A stretch of 64,000 nt of DNA, from positions 27,130,153 through 27,194,152 of the forward strand of contig NC_134028.1 of assembly GCF_964204645.1 (NCBI RefSeq), read 5' to 3'. Origin of the DNA: Tubulanus polymorphus (lineage: Eukaryota > Nemertea > Palaeonemertea > Tubulaniformes > Tubulanidae). The position numbers were made by a program, and so were the translations under genes. Shown here in pieces: positions 27,613 through 37,794 of the stretch. The notes beneath the pieces were generated by a model. That model did no database searches. It was not told the origin of the DNA and saw only the letters and a list, made by a program, of their open reading frames with translations. Position 1 is the first letter of the stretch. Each line of letters starts with the position of its first letter.

Positions 27613-30392
27613 TCATCCTGTTTCTAAACTAGGCAACATTTTCTTATCCGGCGGTAAATACCTGAAAATTAATGTATTTCAGAAGAATTAGTTTATAGTT
27701 TGACAGTAGATTGCGATTCCCTCAGATGATCGCATGGCCCGCCTGCCCTCCCGGACTGACTCTGCTTGCCATTGCAATCATATCACATTTGAGCTTCATT
27801 GACAAGTGCAGAGTCTACTTCAACACTTACCGTTCAGCAGCTTGTTTAGAATCGATGATCTCTTTACTGTAAAACTGATACAATAAACCGCTGTCCAATA
27901 GATATTTATTATGATCTAAAAACTGTTCGAATGTCGAGTTGTCGGAATCACAGCGGTATAAAGCATCGGTGATCATATGAATGAAGAACTGAGTCACTGT
28001 TTCATGATAACCTCGACTTATCTAGGAAATAAAACATCGACTTATCTGAGCACAGGGCACAGTGATATCTGGAAAACACTGTTTTGACTCAGGGGGGGGG
28101 GGGGAATGTAGTGAATTTGATAAATCTCAGGAAAATAGGGAAATGGAGTTTATTCAAAGTTGTTAGTTCAATTTCTTCGAGTCTAGAATTCTGAGATTTC
28201 TTACCTTGTCTTTATTTTCTTCATTATAATTTTTGATGCCTTTTCTACAAAATTCAATTCAGAATTATTTCAAAATGTTTAACAGTAAACTTCAGCTAAC
28301 TCGGACAAATACGGATCGGTGAAATTAGTCCGAAGCAAGTGAAGAGTTAGAGATTGGAGAAAATACGTAATGAACTCAGAAAAATGATTTCGTTCTTGTT
28401 TGATTTAGAGTTGACCATTGTGCGAGTAAGTATAAGTATAAGAGGCCATTCATAGAATATATATATGTATAAACTGTTTCTTTCTTTCTGATGATGAACT
28501 GATGATAGACTTACATGATGATAGGAACTGCTTTGTAATGACCGTGAATTCTGATATAATTCCAAGCCATACGAATATGTGCGATGTGAGTCCAGTCTTC
28601 AAACGGAAGAGTTTTATCTTCAAACGCTTTCATGAACATATCATCACTAACTGTTCTATAAGATCTATAATAAACAGGAATTTATCATCACTGACCATTC
28701 TAGATCACATATTCCATCGCAAGACTCAACCACAGCACGAAACCCTGCCTCACTAGACCGGGTGCGCAGGTAATTATGCTGGCTAAATCTGGGCAGGGTT
28801 TAATGCCATGAACAGATACTGGGCACACAGGCAGGGTTTAATGCCATGAACAGATACTGGGCACACAGGCAGGGTTTAATGCCATGAACAGATACTGGGC
28901 ACACAGGCAGGGTTTAATGCCATGAACAGAAACTGGGTAATACCTGGAATAATAGAGTAATGGTTGTTTTTGTTTTGTATTGTGACAGTCTTCAACCTCT
29001 CCGTACCAAACGTAATGATCACCGATATTGTGAACGGAGTGAGCTTTACATAACAATACAGCATTGACATCTTCTAAAACTGGTAAATCCTGTCATATAA
29101 AAACACACTGTTTAAACAATTATAAAGTAAATACAGCTCCAGTTTTCAAAAGACAATTTAAATTAAACGGTTATCTCTGAGTTTATTAGGTATCTTTCGA
29201 TTAACTATTTACCTCCAATTTAACAGTGAGGCCTATCTCTATAATTCAATTATATTTACCTTATCTGATATATAATGTGGTGTATTCAGAAATTGATCTT
29301 TTTGATCGTCAGTCGGTTGAGAGAAATGAACTCCATATTTCACCTGATCACTTGATAGAATATGAACGGCGAAATATTCCTTTTCTAGAATCAAATCATG
29401 CATACGACTGAAACACAATCAAACAATCAATCAATCAAATCAATCAATCGAATCAATCTGCAGCAGGGCATGTATTCAACAGAACTGAGTTAAAACTAAC
29501 CTAGGTTTATTCATACAGAATGAGATAAGCGGTGGATTTAAAGATACTCCTGTAAATGATCCACACGTTATTCCACGTTTAAACAGTAATCCATCCGGTT
29601 TACGTTTCGCCGTTGTCACGACAACCACCGGAAACGGGACTTTACTCATTGTATCTCGATAGGTTTTATAGAACTCATCGTCGCCGCCCCGGTTCAGAGC
29701 TGATTTCTCGATCTCAAATATTTTCTGTTTCACTAGAAAAGGATAATTAGTTAACTAGAAAACAATTTCAGTTAACCACCTGTCCCTCCCTGCCACGAGT
29801 CACAGACACAGGTCTGGTCAGTACCCTGTCTGTGGTTTAGTTTCACGATCAGATATTTTTTCACTATAAGCCCATCCAATTATAAAAAACTTACCCACTT
29901 ACGATTAATAATAGGTAAGAAGTAACTAAGCTCTATCAACTTGGCATCTCAGTCAGAATATGTGTTATCACCGAAGGTTAAAGACTAATTATTCATTAGC
30001 TAGGCTTAATCTTTTTTTAAATGACCATGAAATTGACTTTTTTGGCGCCCGACATCGCCTCAAGCCACAGGGGCTCGTCACAATTTGATAATGAATGGAT
30101 GATACCAGTATCCCTGCATAAAAAAGAAACAGGGATACTACTGGTATCATCTATTCATCAAATTGTGACAAGCCCCTGTGCCTCAAGCCAAGTTGAAGAC
30201 ATTATAGATTGATAACGAAAGGTAAACGAACAGACTAGCCTACGTACAGTCGATATACGAAGATATACAATTAGTTTAAGATGTATGACGTCACTAACCA
30301 GTTGGAGGAGAACACAAATAGCGTATCGATGATGTATTTGATGAGAACCAGCTTCCCCAGCATTTTGATGATAAACGCCGCAATAAACTCAT
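27613..30392 (-). CDS. mitochondrial flavin reductase-like domain protein with C-terminal helical domain
   Basis: Eight exons, 30392-30299, 29732-29501, 29407-29260, 29089-28944, 28664-28515, 28244-28205, 28021-27831 and 27661-27613, join in phase to 349 residues. Residues 1-31 (MSLLRRLSSKCWGSWFSS...) are Arg/Ser-rich with no acidic residue, like a mitochondrial presequence. Residues about 45-206 look like an FMN-binding split barrel of the flavin reductase-like family (SKVPFPVVVVTT, GITCGSFTGVSLNPPLISFC, FAVHILSSDQ, HYVWYGEVEDC). Residues about 207-330 form a second, helical domain with conserved-looking FEDWTHIAHIRMAWNYIR and GYHETVTQFFIHMI. I have the impression that this second type of domain also exists alone in bacteria, but cannot verify it. 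Substrate unknown. The start was chosen because the upstream exon gives a presequence and its phase fits. Confidence 0.85.
28299..28410. repeat. interspersed repeat, relative of 24,704-24,810
   Basis: Diverged copy of the repeat in NUBP1 intron 4, here in intron 5 of the flavin reductase-like gene. It begins near AACTCGGACAAATACGGATC. Confidence 0.45.
28729..28778. mobile_element. solo end of the 44-kb MITE family
   Basis: ACCACAGCACGAAACCCTGC and CTCACTAGACCGGGTGCGCA match the terminal inverted repeat of the 293-bp element at 44,061-44,353. Only one end is recognisable here, in intron 4. Confidence 0.6.
28795..28930. repeat. 40-bp minisatellite, about 3.5 copies
   Basis: Units run GGCAGGGTTTAATGCCATGA, then ACAGATACTGGGCACACA. 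They lie in intron 4 and end just before exon 4 of the flavin reductase-like gene (donor side at 28,943). Confidence 0.92.
30066..30180. mobile_element. 115-bp hAT-type MITE with 8-bp target duplication
   Basis: Near-perfect inverted arms of about 50 bp (CACAGGGGCTCGTCACAATT against, inverted, CACAGGGGCTTGTCACAATT) surround a loop of about 13 bp. The element is flanked by CCTCAAGC at 30,058-30,065 and 30,181-30,188, a perfect 8-bp target-site duplication, which is the hAT superfamily length. It sits in intron 1 of the flavin reductase-like gene, so the transcript would carry a long hairpin. Confidence 0.85.
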
Positions 30393-30654
30393 AATTCTGA
30401 TCAAAATACAGCTGACTATAGTTTCGACGAACACGTCAGGTCTCGGCGACACTTCCTGGCAGGTGCATCAGGTCTCATTTAAAACACTACTTAGCCCTGA
30501 AATACTTGTGAACCGATGAACAAAGATCTATTAACTTAAATACACAAATTTATAAATACTTATTCAGATAACTTCTTTTTCAAATTACTACCTAACTCAA
30601 ATTATATTCTGGGTAACTAATTTAACTCAAAATCTTCTAGATGTTCAACGTTTC

Positions 30655-30855
30655 AGGATAGACTGGTTGCCGGTCTCTACCTTCAGCTATTCTGACTGTC
30701 GCTGAGTTTAGCATAGACCAGTATTTCTTAGGGTTACTAATTTCACATTCTCTTAATTCTTTGATAAAGTTTTCTTTCTGTCTTCTTTTAGATTCTCGAA
30801 TATTTTTTTTATATTTCCTCGACGAGTTCTTTAAAAATTCTAAGTTGACTGCGAA
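30655..30855 (-). pseudogene. LINE fragment between endonuclease and reverse transcriptase
   Basis: The minus strand is open through FLKNSSRKYKKNIRESKRRQ and ENFIKELRECEISNPKKYW then SMLNSA. This matches the linker that joins the endonuclease and RT domains in Jockey/CR1-like elements (basic helix, then NPKKYW-x-x-LN). No other part of the element was found nearby. Confidence 0.6.
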
Positions 30856-33800
30856 TGCAAGTGGCGCAGAATTGCACAGGCGACCAGTCTATTCAGCAGG
30901 CCAACACTAGGATAATTACGTTTATTCACCAGGCCAACACTGGGATAACTACGTTTAGCTGCGTTTAACCACGAGTGGCAATCACGTGCTCACTGATTGC
31001 GATGCGGGAAGTAAAACCGTCATTATATAAAAAGTATAAATCTTATTAAACCCTAAAATAAACCATTACTATCGATGTAGATGGGGTATTTAACCCGGCG
31101 GCCACCCTGGATGTTAGCTGGGTGTCTTCTCTGAGGTTTTTATGTTTATTTTAGGATGTTGCGCTACAAAACACTGGAGTCATCGCGAAGTTTAAGAAGA
31201 AATTATTTTTAGCAATGAAGTGACCAAGCGATCATTCAATTCATTTAGATCTTGTCAGTGTAGCATTTCGATGTGTTCCCAACTTTAAGTGTGAACCCTG
31301 GAACTAAATTGTAGAGGATAAATTGATCAATTAACCGTGAGGTCTTGTATGGAAAAAGATTTTAACATGAACATTCTTGGCACTCAAATCATTTTGAATC
31401 TTGTTGAATCTGTTTTTTTTTTTTAATCATTTCAACTTTAACATCTCACTAGAGTTTTGTTTATTCTACTCAAAAGGAGGTGATGTTTAGATCAGGTTCG
31501 TTTAGTTACTCTTATTTATATCGACTATTTGATATGATATTTGTGAATTGCTCTAATGATGTTATAATAAATGATTGATTTATTTTCAGTCGAGGATCTC
31601 AATTACTGAAACCCGCGACGCCTTTACCTTGTTAAATGAATGAATCATCGATTCTAAATCACTGTGTTGGGATGTCCCAGCTTCGAACCCAGGATTCTGA
31701 TCAGATGATGAACCAAGGTGTCCAACTACTTCACATTAGTAACTACATGTTCGCCACCTATTGGAATTTTGCTGAACCACTAAATTACTGGAATAGCTAA
31801 TAGAGACGATTGGCATAAGTTATATATCGCAGGCGCCATCTATCGGAAATTTGAGTTGTGAACTTCTTTTGATATGAACATATTTTATCACAATAAGCCC
31901 CCAGGGACTGGCAGTGAAGTTAACCATCAGTACTGAGATGATTTTGGGGTAGAACCAGTGTCTCAAGTAAACTTTGCATCATTCAAAAACTACTCAACCA
32001 ATAAAAACAAACTACAAACCAAATTTGAGAATATACATGGCTTCATTTCTTAATGATTGTTGTTTGTTTTGACTGGTGCGTTGTCATGGTTATGGCAAGG
32101 TGAATTTCTGGGAAAATAGTAATTCCTCAAAACAGAGCCAAATTTCATACTGAAATGAATAACTACACTTATTTTCATTGATATGATAACAAAATGAATT
32201 TATTTGAGCAAAATATTTCATAGAAATATAAAAGTTGACCTCGAATGATGATACTGGAGGCTGTAATGTTGAGTCCGGCTGACCCCTAGATACTTCAGAC
32301 CTCACAGATGATAATGAAAACTGTCATGAAAATTGTGTTCTCCTCTTCTTCAGAATCAAGCTATAAATTAAGAAAAGATATTTGCATTATTTACTTAAAA
32401 GTGTCATTATTGCTTAGGCTACATTCTGCTTTCATCAATATCAATATCTATAAGCCTATGTGCCCCTAGAGGAACCTTATCTATTTTCTGAATTGATAAT
32501 CAATGGAGTTTCAATGCACCTTATTTCTTATGCATCATCTATGGGAAATATAGAATGAAATGTATTCAATGAAGTAAACTCTTGTGTCTGTGATTTGAAC
32601 TCTGTAACTTGCCATTGGCTGTTGAAAGAGAGGATTTTTCCCGGGTTCCAGCGTCCGCATATTTGACACCAAATCTCACAAAATTTTCTTTCCATACAAA
32701 AACTAACTCATTTTTACTATAGAATCAATCTTATATAGGTCTATATAGTGTTAATGGAAATAAATAGAAACATATTAATAAAGAGACGATTATTTCTTGA
32801 TATTAGTGTCTGATGGTGTATGGTCTTCTGGTCTCTTCTTTTCCCTGGTTTAGGATAACACGGACACGCAGCAGGAAAACTGGAATAATCATTTGTCATA
32901 TCCCAAACACCCCGTCCCCAGACGCGCATCCGCATGTGGTATAAGTCAAACCTCGGACTACATTAATCGCTACCTGGGTTCAAGTTGACATGTTTGATTG
33001 AGTTTGGACACTTATTCGATCAGTAACTTGTGAGCCTTTATTTCGCTTCTCTTGCCCCCATCCCTAATCAGTACATGGCGCCTAATCGTATATCAAAGGA
33101 GTCTCATCTACGAACCTGTTCGTTGTACGTTCGTCGCCCGATAGAATCGAGAGAATTTTGCCCTCCATATGATTTCTACATAATGATATGCTGCAGTCAC
33201 ATGTATCATATTATCTCGTGCGCAACGCCGTCTCTATAATGATATCACAAACATAGACCCGTCCAGTGAGAGGGTAGTCGCATCTTCAAGTTCCTTTTTT
33301 ACAGATATCATTAAAAACGGCGATAAACCTTTATAAACACCCCTAAAACCACAATCAGTAAAGTATCGAGGATGAAACTATCCCCGGAACGATATTTCAA
33401 GATATATGTAACAAATGGACCCATCCCGCATCCCGCTGTCGCAATAGCTCATCCCCCTATTGTTACAACACAATAGAACACGCCACAATTGAAATATCCC
33501 GCGCACTAGCAATAGACGATATCCCCCAATTGAGATCGATTAGCCAATCAGCGGCCGCGTACTGAAGCGTGCCTGGGCTTGTCGCAGGCGCCGGGAAATT
33601 CGATTTCATCGAATAAATCGTAATATCAATCGAATCGTGCGCCATCTTTCGCTATTCTGATTGGATTTTACTCGGAAAGGAATTAATCCAATCGGGAATC
33701 GTATGTTCATTACGGAGAAATTGTTTTTGGAAAGTTTTAAGATTGTATGAACTGAAAAAATTGGAACATTTTCAACCGAATTTTGATAGAAACTTTCGCC

Positions 33801-34340
33801 TGAAAACTAGATTTTGTGAACGTTTAAAGACTTGGACACGGAATTAAATTGACTCAGGATTGGATTAACTATGAAATAACTGGATCAGGTCGGAAACTGG
33901 TGAAAAGTTGCAGTTTTGTAGGTAGGAAAAATTTCTTAATATCAACGAATGTAATCATGTTATTTAGGTTTTTATAGGGAAATATATTATTATCATTATA
34001 GGAAGTTTACAAATATCTTAAACATTCAGAACGTAGGATATAGAACTTCACTACCCGAATTATATACGTAATCTAGTATATAGTTCGTTGATACGTTTCC
34101 AAAACTTTCAGCCGTTTATTTTTCTTACCGATTCTAAATACCCCTCCTTTTCAAATGGGCTAGATATAATATTTATATTTTGTTTTTATGCGTGACTCTT
34201 GCATGAAACTTATTTTTCTTAAGTCACTTGAACGTGATGATGTTGAGCAGCAGGGCTTTCAAAATATAAGTTGCGGCTATGTCAGCCGTCGCATCCCACT
34301 CTAGTAAGAATCCTGCGACGGCTATGAAATACCTCGTCTG
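30856..34340. other. gene-poor interval before the tandem array
   Basis: No complete gene is supported. A plus-strand frame after a TTTTAG acceptor at 31,154 reads DVALQNTGVIAKFKKKLFLA and stops soon after; it may be a lone exon or chance. A CpG-richer block at 33,040-33,660 has CCAAT motifs in both orientations and could be a promoter. Two copies of a 30-bp repeat (CAGGCCAACACTAGGATAAT) lie at about 30,897-30,955; a relative recurs in each tandem unit. Confidence 0.4.
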
Positions 34341-34905
34341 AGGAATACAGATTTTTCGTAAGTCAAATTTCATTCATCACTCAACACTAGTTTGTTAGAA
34401 ATTAATAACTGTACCATCATTAGAGCTTTATATAAGGAGAGTAAATGGTATGATAGAATCTCCCTAATTCCGATCATTGGGACCAACAAAATTCATCCGT
34501 TTTACGGCAAATTCGGATTAAATTCATTTTCATTCATTTTCGTGTATAATTAATGATTAAATGATTAAATTTAATGATTAAATTGACTGTAAATATTATC
34601 CGGATTAGACCAAAATTCGGATTAAGCCGATGCGGATTAAACGATTTAGTTTGACTGTATTAGCCAATAGAATCAGTCTTGGAATACAGAAAGACGTTCA
34701 CGATTGAGTTATGTACAAATACCGATATGAGAAAAGCTTAGATTCACCTCCTAAGCCATCGCCCATGGAAATGGCCCCAGGGCACTAAAAAGGCAATTAC
34801 CAAGAAACAAACACTGACGAGTGTTGGCCTGTTTAATAAACGCAGTAACCCTTGGCCTTGTACCACACTGACCACACGTATTCACAAACTTAGTCAGCTA
34901 CCAGA

Positions 34906-35143
34906 ACTCAGCGGTCTAGTGGTTGGCGTGCTCGGCTGGCATGCTGGAGTTCGCAGGTTCGAGTCCTGCTAGGGTTAGGGTTACGGTCGATCTAGGGTTA
35001 GGGTTAGTGCCTCAGGTTGGGGCTAATTTTTGGCCCAGCGAGGTATTTGTAGTACGATGATCATCTGTTTGACTCGGGTTATTTTTTGGTCAATAGATTC
35101 TATACTAACTCATATATTTTGAACACAAATATTCGCTTTATCC
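34906..35143 (+). mobile_element. tRNA-derived SINE with TTAGGG motifs, unit 1
   Basis: A-box-like TCTAGTGGTTGGCG and a perfect B-box GGTTCGAGTCC (34,956-34,966) are followed by CTAGGGTTAGGGTTA twice. The body shares TTTTGGCCCAGCGAGGT and TTTTGAACACAAAT with the copy at 11,605-11,873. The head has no proper acceptor stem, so it is not called a tRNA gene. Confidence 0.82.
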
Positions 35144-35317
35144 TTAGAAGCCACTTTATTTAAAAGATACTTCGCTCAATACAGTAGTTTATTTCTGAAT
35201 GAATGAAAGAGTTGGTGACATTATTCAATATATATATATATAAACCACAATATCTACTTTACGGTTGGTATGCAACAATTTCCACTCTTTTCCATAGGTG
35301 TCGCTTTAGATAAATGT

Positions 35318-35690
35318 CTATATCTCTTGACAAAATGGACCGATTACGATTGAACTTGATACACAGGAACTTTTATCAAGTAGCACTCGGGGTGGGTGAA
35401 ATCGCTCTAGGTTGAAGTTACACTGTCCTAAAATGGCTCCAAACAACGTGAAATTGGTAGTTAGGCCTACTTCGAGTACGGGAAGAACACAGTTTGAAAT
35501 CGGATCGTTGTAGGTTATCGTAAAGAAGATGAATCCGTAGGCACCTAATACGACGATTAACAGTACAAATATCGATATAGACACGCGGTTTTAGTCGAGA
35601 CATTGATCGCCGGGTTTAAACATTCCTGGATATGACCATGTTTCACAATTAAATTCATCTTCTAAATGAGGACGACCATCGATCACGTGT
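35318..35690 (-). pseudogene. degraded membrane-protein-like ORF, unit 1
   Basis: Minus-strand reading gives HLEDEFNCETWSYPGMFKPG, a single in-frame TAA, and then a hydrophobic stretch SISIFVLLIVVLGAYGFIFF (one membrane span) and a Cys-containing tail. The TAA is kept in all three units. Unit 2 also has a 2-bp deletion in the tail that shifts the frame. It reads like the remnant of a type II or multi-pass membrane protein, but I recognise no family. Confidence 0.35.
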
Positions 35691-35699
35691 CTAATCGCA

Positions 35700-36360
35700 T
35701 CATAATGGGTACGGGGTGTCCCGCGTTCGAACCAAGTAATTATTGATACTGGTTCGGAGTGGTCTTGATACTGAATAGAGGATGTACAGGGGTATCCCGA
35801 GTTCGAACCCAGTAATTACTGATACTGATTCAGAGAGGTCCTGATGCTGATAAGATGATGTACAGGGTTGTACCCAGTAGTGGTCCAAGTTGTCCTGATG
35901 CTGGATAGAGGATGTACAGGGGTGTCCCGACCGTACGGTGCTGCCGCTATGCTCATCGTTAGCGGGATTTCCGTACACTAACTGAAGTCAACTCTGGCAA
36001 TCGTCGTGCTGTCCAGTTAAACTCCGTTACCCTTGCTTGCCAGAGTTGACTAACGTTAGTGTATGAAAATCCCGCTACCGATGAGCATAGAGGGAGCACC
36101 GTACGGTAAAATGTTGATATCTTAACAAAAGTAATTACTGATAACTGATTCAGAGTGGTCCTGAATATAGGATGTAGAGGGGCATCCCGGGTTCAAATCC
36201 GGTCTATTGGCACTGATTCTGATTGGTCCTGATGCTGAATGGAGGATGTACAGGGGTATCCCGGGTTCGAACTCAGTAATTACTGATACTGATTCAGAGA
36301 GGTCCTGATGCTGATAAGATGATGTACAGGGGTGTCCCGGGTCCGAACCCAGCACTATTC
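35700..36360. repeat. 75-80-bp minisatellite with tRNA-T-arm-like cores, unit 1
   Basis: Diverged units each carry GATGTACAGGGGTGTCCCGG, GTTCGAACCCAGTAATTACT and a GATACTGATTCAGAG stretch. GGGTTCGAACCC is palindromic and matches a tRNA T-arm/B-box. Equivalents are at 46,420-47,095 and 57,355-58,075. A 178-bp foldback element interrupts the array. Confidence 0.85.
35930..36107. mobile_element. 178-bp foldback MITE, unit 1
   Basis: Inverted arms of about 70 bp start with ACCGTACGGTGCT and run through CTATGCTCATCG and GTCAACTCTGGCAA, around a loop of about 35 bp. No clear target duplication. Present at the same place in all three units, so it predates the array. Confidence 0.88.
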
Positions 36361-37794
36361 TAGGTTGTTGGGATCATTCATTTATTACGTACGCAAAAAA
36401 TTTGAAATTTTCAACCCCCCTCCCCCTCCCACTCTGTACGCAAAATCGGACATTTTCTCATATACATTAAGCATTACAGTACGCAATTGCACTGACCCCC
36501 TCCCCTCCCCTAATGCGTACGTAATAAATGAATGACCCCGTTTCTCGAAAAATGATAAAATAACGTAAACACGACTTACAGCAAAATTTATCTACATTTA
36601 TTCCTCATTGTCATGTAATGCACCTGCCTTTTTAAGAATAGTAGTTGGACCATCGAATTGAAACCCTCGCATACCAGGGTAAAAAAGAATAAATCCGTCG
36701 GTAGGATTTGGTTTATGATGCGGGTTTCAATCAGATTTAGATGCCGCAGTTTCGCACACTGAATAAGCGAGTGTCCAGTTTCACAGAGAAAGGATGAATC
36801 AATTTCAACTTGGATATATTTTTTTTCTTCAAAATAAAATGTTTGAACGCAATTGGTTCGTGAAACTGTACCCTAGGCTCAGTTTCTTCAAAAATATTCA
36901 TTTATTGAGACGGTAAAGTCGAATTGAGTAAATTATTTCTATGTAACTGAACCCGTGGGATTTACGTGTGACGCACTGAGTGTGTGTGAAACTGCTGGCG
37001 TCTGTAATCACAACTACTAAAACAACACAGAAAATTCATCTTTATTTCAAATAAAACAGAACAACAGTTCACACGAAATAATTATTATAGTCCCATAATA
37101 AAGAAAACCTGTCGATATTTCAACTTTATGGTTTCATTGATTGAGTGACTTGTCAAAACATGTCCATATTACATCATTATACAATATGTGTATCATACAA
37201 TTTTTTTTACAAAACCAGACCAATAAAACTGGGTCGTGGGGTACAAACAATTACAAACTAATGCAACCAGTTATCGCTGCTTTACAGCTACATTTAATCT
37301 TCAATTTCAATTTTCACTAAAACTTTAACACCCACTATATAGCAATTTAATAGAAGTAAAAGAGACAACATTTTGGAGTCTCTGTAGAGACCATCATCAA
37401 GTCTGAAGAATAACTAAAACAGGGAAAAACAAGTTAATTGGGAAAGTAAAGCGAGTGTTCAGTGCTAAGGTCGAGAGGTTTTGTTATTTTGTTCGTATAG
37501 GTTGTTCTAGTTATTTCTTCATTATACTTTTATCATTTTGATTCTGATTCTTGATAAATGAATTATGCTTTTTAATTTGCATATAGCAGGGTTTAAATTA
37601 TATATTCTATGCCCGAGTCAGGCTATTATTCTATTAGCAAAAATGACACCACAGCTTTGAGAGACGAATCAGGGGATGACTCTATTGTTTTTATGGATAT
37701 GTGATACACAGTCTATCAAACCATCATAAACAGAACAACAGTAGGCTGCCCATGCCGGTCGGCACATATGAACAATATTCATTTGGCTTTAAAC

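Noticed and set aside
29733-29735. GTG at the start of the 85-codon frame as initiator of the flavin reductase-like gene
   Set aside because: The acceptor TTTTCTAG splits that codon; an upstream exon with ATG at 30,392 fits the phase and encodes a mitochondrial presequence.
34906-34972. Functional tRNA gene
   Set aside because: The B-box is perfect, but there is no pairing acceptor stem and the sequence continues into a SINE body; called SINE instead.
34967-35005. Interstitial telomere or chromosome fusion point (TTAGGG motifs)
   Set aside because: Only two to four repeats, always at the same position after the tRNA-like head in both diverged SINE copies.
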